Source of the DNA: Hofstenia miamia
Taxonomy: Eukaryota > Xenacoelomorpha > Acoela
Direction: 5' to 3'
NCBI GenBank assembly: GCA_004352715.1
Contig: SCFE01000029.1
Span: 2,033,437 to 2,097,436, forward strand
DNA: 64,000 nt
In this document: positions 58,153 to 64,000 of the stretch, one piece after another
Numbering within the stretch: position 1 is the stretch's first letter
Layout of the letters: every line of letters begins with the position of its first letter
Translations under genes and position numbers: made by a program
The notes under the pieces: generated by a model
What the model saw: only the letters and a program-made list of their open reading frames with translations
Told to the model about the DNA's origin: nothing
Database searches by the model: none

Positions 58153-58362
58153 TTAAGAGGTCAGAAATGATGTCAACCAAAAAAAAAACAAAATAGGTAA
58201 TATTAGAAAATCTAGAAAATTTTAAGAATTGGCAACCAATTTTTTGAAAATTTCCAATACAACTTATATAAAAATTAGATATTTTAAAACAATTCAAAAT
58301 TTTATGAAAATCCCCCATTGTAACTCATATTTACAATAATTTGGTTGCAATTCCAGATTTTA
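58153..58362 (-). repeat. Inverted dispersed repeat, partner of 36.1-37.1 kb
   Basis: On the minus strand the sequence matches 36957-37140 (AATGGGGGATTTTC...TATTACCTATTTTG...GACCTCTTA). Just beyond, 58330-58362 matches 36101-36134 (AATCTGGAATTGCAA core). Both copies open with a frame reading MGDF..IL.CFKISNFY, so they may derive from one coding element. Confidence 0.65.
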
Positions 58363-61004
58363 CCAATATAAGATAAATAGAAACATAATCTGAATACAGT
58401 TTAAATTTAAAGAAATACTTTCAAATATATAATTTTTAAAATTTTCATTGAAAAAGTGTCTCTAACGGTCATAAGTCTTGTGTGACGTCGTTCAAATGAA
58501 GTGTTATGTAACCACCAATGTAGTTTAAGAACCATTATATTTTAACAATATTTTCTGGTTGTCAATTAACCAGGTTTATAAACTATTTGAAAAAAAGTTA
58601 ATTTCTTGAATGAAAACTTAATGGGGATGTGATTATGACTGCAGGTATATATTCAAATAGAAGCAAAATTAAGTTATTGCGAAAGTATAATTTATCAATT
58701 TGAAAAGGAAAAGAAAAAATAGTTTAATTATAAATCCGAAATTCATCTAATATTGGCTATAAAACATAAACGAATATAACTAAGTAAGTATTACTAGTTT
58801 TCAATGCTTGATTATGAAAATTTTTTTTGAAATTTTTTGAGCAATGGCAGGTAAGTAAGATCACAGATGGTCTTTAGTGTAAGACTGTCGTTGAGCCAAT
58901 TTATCGCCTATTAAATTCACTTTGTTGTTTATCATTGCTGAGAGTAGAAGAGCATCTGAAGCTTACACCAATTCTATACAAAACACAAGCTGTTCAAATA
59001 TACGTCATCTCATAAACTCGTTGTGTGAACTATCGAGTGAGTGTAACTTAGAAAACCTTAAATTTCGACTTATTTATTAGACAATTGGAATTCTGGCTCC
59101 TGCTTATTATCTGTCAATAAACAATCGACATAGTATTTAACATCCTCTGCAAATTTAACCAGGGTGAACTTCTTTATGGACAGCTGAAACTGAAAGTCTT
59201 TATAAACAATTAGTCCCATAATAGCTTCTTGAGGTACTCCTTATGTGATTTGAGTTAAGACTGAGCCTATAGAATCTAAATTGATATATCAAAACGTGTC
59301 TGTGAGAAAGCTTTTGATTAGGTAAATGACATTTGGTGCTAAAATTTGGACAATTCAGATGTTTCGCGTCAAATTAATGTAGGGCTCTGCAAGTACTCGA
59401 AATTTCAATAAGTCGGGTAATGTTCATTTGATATTAAATAGTTCAATGTATCTTTTGCTTAATTGAAAATAATATAATTTTCTAATTCAAAAACCTTTGT
59501 ACAAAAATGTTTTTCAGGCTAATTGGGATTGAGCAAAATTGCCTATTGATATATCGTTTCTAACATAAATATGTTAGAATTGATTGATATTACGTTGGTA
59601 ACCACTCCCTGCTCATTGGATTGTTTTGAATTTCTTAAGATAAATGTTATATTAAAACTATGAAAAAATGTCTATTAATCTACCCTAGTCCTAATCTTAA
59701 CTCAAGCCACAAACCAAATATTGTACTATATTCTTAATGGCAGGGTCGACTCAATGAAAACACATTCATTTTGAATTATATAAATAAAGTAACTATGAGA
59801 AAATGTTAGGAATGGCACTGTATAGGTTGAGTAAACATTGCTAAATCTTATAGTTGCTTTGTAAACAAACAAAAATAAATATTATTAGTAGTATATTATT
59901 ATTATTTTAATTTATTTTGAAAATTATTGATATAATTTATAAATTTGCATATTCTTACTAGCATAATGTTTGGGGTATGCTTGAAGTTAGTTTTTTTGAT
60001 AAACTAGCATATTTTTTCGATTTTTTAATAGGAAGATTGCACAAAAATGCCTTTTCTTTTTGCGAATTGCTACAAAATTGAATAATTTTAATCTGTTTAA
60101 GATTACATATGAAACCCAAATCTTTATTTTACATGGTCGCAACTATTGTTTTCTTTATACTTTCCAATGCGCTGTAGATATATTCCACTGTCGTTTTGTC
60201 TTCAGAGAGTGCAAAATTATGATTTGTGGTTTGCGTCGGTAATGCTCGAATTAGCATGTTATATTTAAATTATGAGTAGGGGTCGCAAATTTGCTTACCA
60301 GCACGATCTTCTGCTAATATTAACAGCAGGCAGTTTTGCTGTTAACAGCCAAATTCAGAACAGTTTTTTCAAAAAATTTTATTTTACAACACAAAAAATT
60401 TCAAAATTCGATTTGCTAGATTTAAAATACGGAGTTTGCACACCATATTGGTATTATTCTGTTTCTCAGGGTCTTTCAAAGAGCTGCCCACACCTGGGGC
60501 AATGATATCTGGGCGCCACCAAACGTCTTCTAAGATGCTACGAATCTTAGGATTCGGATTTAAATGAATGTTAGATTTGGATTTACATTCGAAAAATATT
60601 TTAGATTTCAATTTTTACGAATTAATTTCTTTGTTTACGTATAATTAATAATGTGTACAATGTATTTTCAGATTTGCTCGTGATCAAGTTGCTGCTTTGA
60701 CCAGCGACAATTAAAATCCGCATTCCAAATTTAGGCGAAAAAATATTCAATGAATTTGAAGTGTTGAATTTCATTTGTTTTTAATGATCTATTTCAGTAA
60801 GATTCAGATTCGGATTCGAAGATAAATTGATGGATTCTCAGGACCTTAACTTAAACCCACGCCTACTAAAAAGTTAACAGCTAAAATTATTTTATTCTAA
60901 AATTAACTTCTTCATTATTTGCAATATGGCCAACAAATCTCAATTGTATACAACATTAATAATATTTTCAATTGAAGTATTGCAATATAAGATTTGAGAG
61001 TAAA
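58363..61004. other. AT-rich stretch with a GATTCGG-rich block
   Basis: At 60540-60830 GGATTCGGATTTAAATGAAT, AGATTCAGATTCGGATTCG and similar motifs recur, resembling subterminal hAT repeats. Short ORFs at 60060-60242 and 60272-60505 show no recognised domain. Confidence 0.4.
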
Positions 61005-61159
61005 GCACCGTTCAGACTATCGACTTTTATCAGCTTATAAATTATCAGATGAGAATAATTTAGCTGTTTTGCCAAAAAATCGAATGGAGCGTGCAGACTA
61101 TCGACTTTTATCACCGATTTCTCGACAGATGATAAAAGTCGATAGTGGGAGCACACCTT
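61005..61159. mobile_element. Small foldback element
   Basis: CAGACTATCGACTTTTATCA occurs at 61013-61032 and 61094-61113. The inverse TGATAAAAGTCGATAGT occurs at 61130-61146, giving a perfect 17-bp stem with 61097-61113. Ends AAGCACCG and, inverted, AAGGTGTG are loosely similar. Probably a MITE of unknown superfamily. Confidence 0.55.
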
Positions 61160-61935
61160 AATATCTAATAATGAACAAAAGATTGCTTTGTCGGTTGAAA
61201 CCAATTTGATTAGCTGTTAGCAACACATATGCTGTTACAATTAGCAGCAAACGGTGTTAACCCCCGTTGATTATAAGTTATAAACGTATAAGTAGTAACT
61301 ACTTGGCAATGACATAATCTTGTTAATGAATCTTTTTATTTTCAAGTGTTTGGTACGTTAACCTTATCTCGACCAGGGATAATTTGAAAGAAGATTTGGC
61401 ATTCATTTCTTACTTTTCCTAAAAGTATATTAGGAAAACGAATTATTAAAAGTGGTATAAAATTTATGATAATGTTTTCATTTTATTCAATAAACAATAT
61501 TTTATTAATTTCATCCTGCGATCGATAAGTTGTTCCGAAAATTTGTATTTATGTTTCACCTATTTATTGGATATACGTTAGGCGTTTTTGTACTTAGGTA
61601 TATTTTAGCTATGACCCTACTATGGAATATCGAATTTTTTCTCTTAGTATTCAACCCTATTTAAGCTAATCCTGTCAAGTTTCACTGATTGGTGAAAATC
61701 CGGGTTAAAATGCAGTTATTGCTTCTTGTGAATTCTAAGAATTAATCTCTGCTCTACAGGCTTCATTTACTGGGTGTTTCACCAATCCCGCTAATTCACT
61801 AACGGGATACTTTTTAACCAGACTTTTCACTAACTGGATGTTTCACCAGATATTTCGCTAGCCTTCAATAGAAGCAAAATGTTTATGGTAAAGTGGCAAA
61901 GGACATGCATATGATTAAACTTACTAAATTTAATC

Positions 61936-61966
<31 letters not shown>

Positions 61967-62267
61967 NNNNNNNNNNNNNNNNNNNNNNNNNNNNNNNNNN
62001 NNNNNNNNNNNNNNNNNNNNNNNNNNNNNNNNNNNNNNNNNNNNNNNNNNNNNNNNNNNNNNNNNNNNNNNNNNNNNNNNNNNNNNNNNNNNNNNNNNNN
62101 NNNNNNNNNNNNNNNNNNNNNNNNNNNNNNNNNNNNNNNNNNNNNNNNNNNNNNNNNNNNNNNNNNNNNNNNNNNNNNNNNNNNNNNNNNNNNNNNNNNN
62201 NNNNNNNNNNNNNNNNNNNNNNNNNNNNNNNNNNNNNNNNNNNNNNNNNNNNNNNNNNNNNNNNNNN

Positions 62268-62311
<44 letters not shown>

Positions 62312-62930
62312 CACAGTTAAAGTAATTTAGGATTATTTATGTTCAATGTAGTTTTTTTACAAGTTTATATATGAAGTAAATTTTAAAAATATATCTTTCA
62401 TGGATTCGCTAATTGTTGCGTTTTTCACATGTAAAATAAATTTTCGATCGGACAATCAGTTACCGAAGCATTCAGTTAGTGAAAGATCGAGTTTGTAAAA
62501 CATCTAGTTAGTGCAACGTCTGCACCCCTTCATCCCTTACCAATTTCAAAATGGTTAGAAGTTTTGATTTTTATACGCAATTTTTTTTGAAATAATTACC
62601 AAAAAGAACTCACGGTGTTTAAATATCTTCAATGTTGATTTTCGTTGTATTGGCATCACTAGTTATACGAAGAAAATCATGGATCAATTAAAGGTAGAAT
62701 TTCTCACGGAGGAATCTATTAAGCATTGATACTTGTTAAGAGTTAAAGCAAATTTATTGCATAATTTAGTAACAAGAACTACGAACTAACACACAAACAA
62801 ATGCACACAAGCAAATATAAATATACAAAAATATAAATATGCACCTTAGTTAAAGGGCTTAAAATTTATATAAATTGAGTCCAGGTGCTTAATTCATTTG
62901 TAATTCCAATTAATAATTGCTTTTCCAGTA
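61160..62930. other. AT-rich stretch; (AT)n around a 301-N gap
   Basis: (AT)n at 61940-61966 and 62271-62300 flank the gap 61967-62267, which is probably an unresolved microsatellite. A CACTAACTGGATGTTTCACC-like motif is repeated at 61780-61860. Confidence 0.6.
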
Positions 62931-64000
62931 AAATTTCTTTTATCTTTTTTTAAAATGTTTATAATTTTTTTCAGTTTTAATTTCCACATTTAGATTATTC
63001 CACAATTTCGAACACATAAATGTAAATGAATCTTTGCGATTAATATTGCTAAAAAGTTTTTTGTTTCTTTGATTGTGCTTTAAGAAATCATTTAGGAACT
63101 TAAAGGAATTTGAGCTATTAACATATTTATGCATTANNNNNNNNNNNNNNNNNNNNNNNNNNNNNNNNNNNNNNNNNNNNNNNNNNNNNNNNNNNNNNNN
63201 NNNNNNNNNNNNNNNNNNNNNNNNNNNNNNNNNNNNNNNNNNNNNNNNNNNNNNNNNNNNNNNNNNNNNNNNNNNNNNNNNNNNNNNNNNNNNNNNNNNN
63301 NNNNNNNNNNNNNNNNNNNNNNNNNNNNNNNNNNNNNNNNNNNNNNNNNNNNNNNNNNNNNNNNNNNNNNNNNNNNNNNNNNNNNNNNNNNNNNNNNNNN
63401 NNNNNNNNNNNNNNNNNNNNNNNNNNNNNNNNNNNNNNNNNNNNNNNNNNNNNNNNNNNNNNNNNNNNNNNNNNNNNNNNNNNNNNNNNNNNNNNNNNNN
63501 NNNNNNNNNNNNNNNNNNNNNNNNNNNNNNNNNNNNNNNNNNNNNNNNNNNNNNNNNNNNNNNNNNNNNNNNNNNNNNNNNNNNNNNNNNNNNNNNNNNN
63601 NNNNNNNNNNNNNNNNNNNNNNNNNNNNNNNNNNNNNNNNNNNNNNNNNNNNNNNNNNNNNNNNNNNNNNNNNNNNNNNNNNNNNNNNNNNNNNNNNNNN
63701 NNNNNNNNNNNNNNNNNNNNNNNNNNNNNNNNNNNNNNNNNNNNNNNNNNNNNNNNNNNNNNNNNNNNNNNNNNNNNNNNNNNNNNNNNNNNNNNNNNNN
63801 NNNNNNNNNNNNNNNNNNNNNNATTCAAAAAATGCATTATAAGATGTATAGCTAAATGACTGAAGCCCTGTTCAAATAATTTTGCTTTTAAAACGTTAAA
63901 ATCCATAGAATTGAATGCCTTACTAAGGTCTAAAAATGCAACAGCCGTAGAAAGATTGTTATTTAGGTTACATTTTAAATTTTCGGTAATTGAGAGTATG
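62931..64000 (-). pseudogene. CR1/Jockey-like LINE RT, minus strand, partial
   Basis: Entering from the right edge on the minus strand: ILSITENLKCNLNNNLSTAV, then AFLDLSKAFNSMDFNVLKAK, RT motif A (F.D..KAFD in active enzymes; here AFN, with the Asp changed). It continues KLFEQGFSHLAIHLIMHFLN to the 686-N gap (63137-63822). Beyond the gap, 63134-62940 gives the LINE C-terminal tail (FTFMCSKLWNNLNVEIKTEK, ending HFKKR). The palm with motif C is in the gap. It is a second member of the LINE type at 30-32 kb, with different sequence. Confidence 0.75.
63137..63822. other. Assembly gap, 686 N
   Basis: Lies inside the minus-strand LINE. Confidence 0.95.

Noticed and set aside
1-64000. Bacterial or phage systems, CRISPR arrays, operons
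   Set aside because: No regular spacers, no ribosome-binding-site-led gene arrays; all recognised genes are eukaryotic transposon types.

Overview
The window is animal (most likely invertebrate) nuclear DNA. It is AT-rich and has no operons. Long non-coding stretches, (AT)n microsatellites and ten runs of N surround a thick layer of eukaryotic transposable elements: Tc1/mariner, hAT, a Ty3/gypsy LTR element, several LINEs, and THAP- and FLYWCH-type zinc-finger relics. I cannot name the species from sequence alone. No rRNA, tRNA or CRISPR array was seen. I can support few host gene pieces: one intact 187-codon ORF at 6318-6878, a 232-codon coiled-coil ORF at 44720-45418, and a few exon-like blocks with good splice signals (10937-11226, 44086-44171, 51329-51463).

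Layout. 1-0.64 kb: broken SGNH-esterase-like retroelement ORF (minus). 2.6-3.2 kb: tandem duplication ending in a small hAT-type MITE with an 8-bp target duplication. 7.02-15.65 kb: a segment bounded by hAT-like inverted ends and near-identical 8-bp flanks, holding two dead mariner copies, another MITE and an exon-like ORF. 16.0-18.2 kb: a Tc1-family element with IR/DR-type double terminal repeats and, where sequenced, an intact DD35E transposase. 20.9-23.0 kb: a dead hAT element with exact 8-bp target duplications, itself interrupted by a 391-bp hAT MITE with its own exact duplication. 27.0-27.5 kb: THAP-domain pseudogene.

29.0-32.5 kb: a GC-rich LINE 5' end that begins exactly at a textbook HDV-like self-cleaving ribozyme, followed by a 5'-truncated CR1/Jockey-like LINE. 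32.4-38.1 kb: AT-rich, CpG-poor repeat remnants. 38.1-42.0 kb: 5' LTR, tRNA-Trp-type primer-binding site, and decayed gag, protease and start of RT of a Ty3/gypsy element. It is cut at 41998 by an RTE-like LINE whose first base is also the first base of a second HDV-like ribozyme candidate. 43.8-54 kb: AT-rich sequence with exon-like blocks and unidentified ORFs. 54.1-55.96 kb: a retroelement 3' region containing no CpG that I could find, then a 3' LTR of the same family. 56.9-57.2 kb: FLYWCH zinc-finger relic. 62.9-64 kb: a LINE on the minus strand running off the window.

The elements do not form a pathway; they record layered insertion. The strongest biology is the pair of HDV-like ribozymes marking the 5' ends of two different LINEs. 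Next is the sharp contrast between a CpG-erased LTR element and the CpG-rich LINE inserted into it. Gaps of exactly 1000 N and duplicated sequence around gaps mean some junctions may be assembly products.
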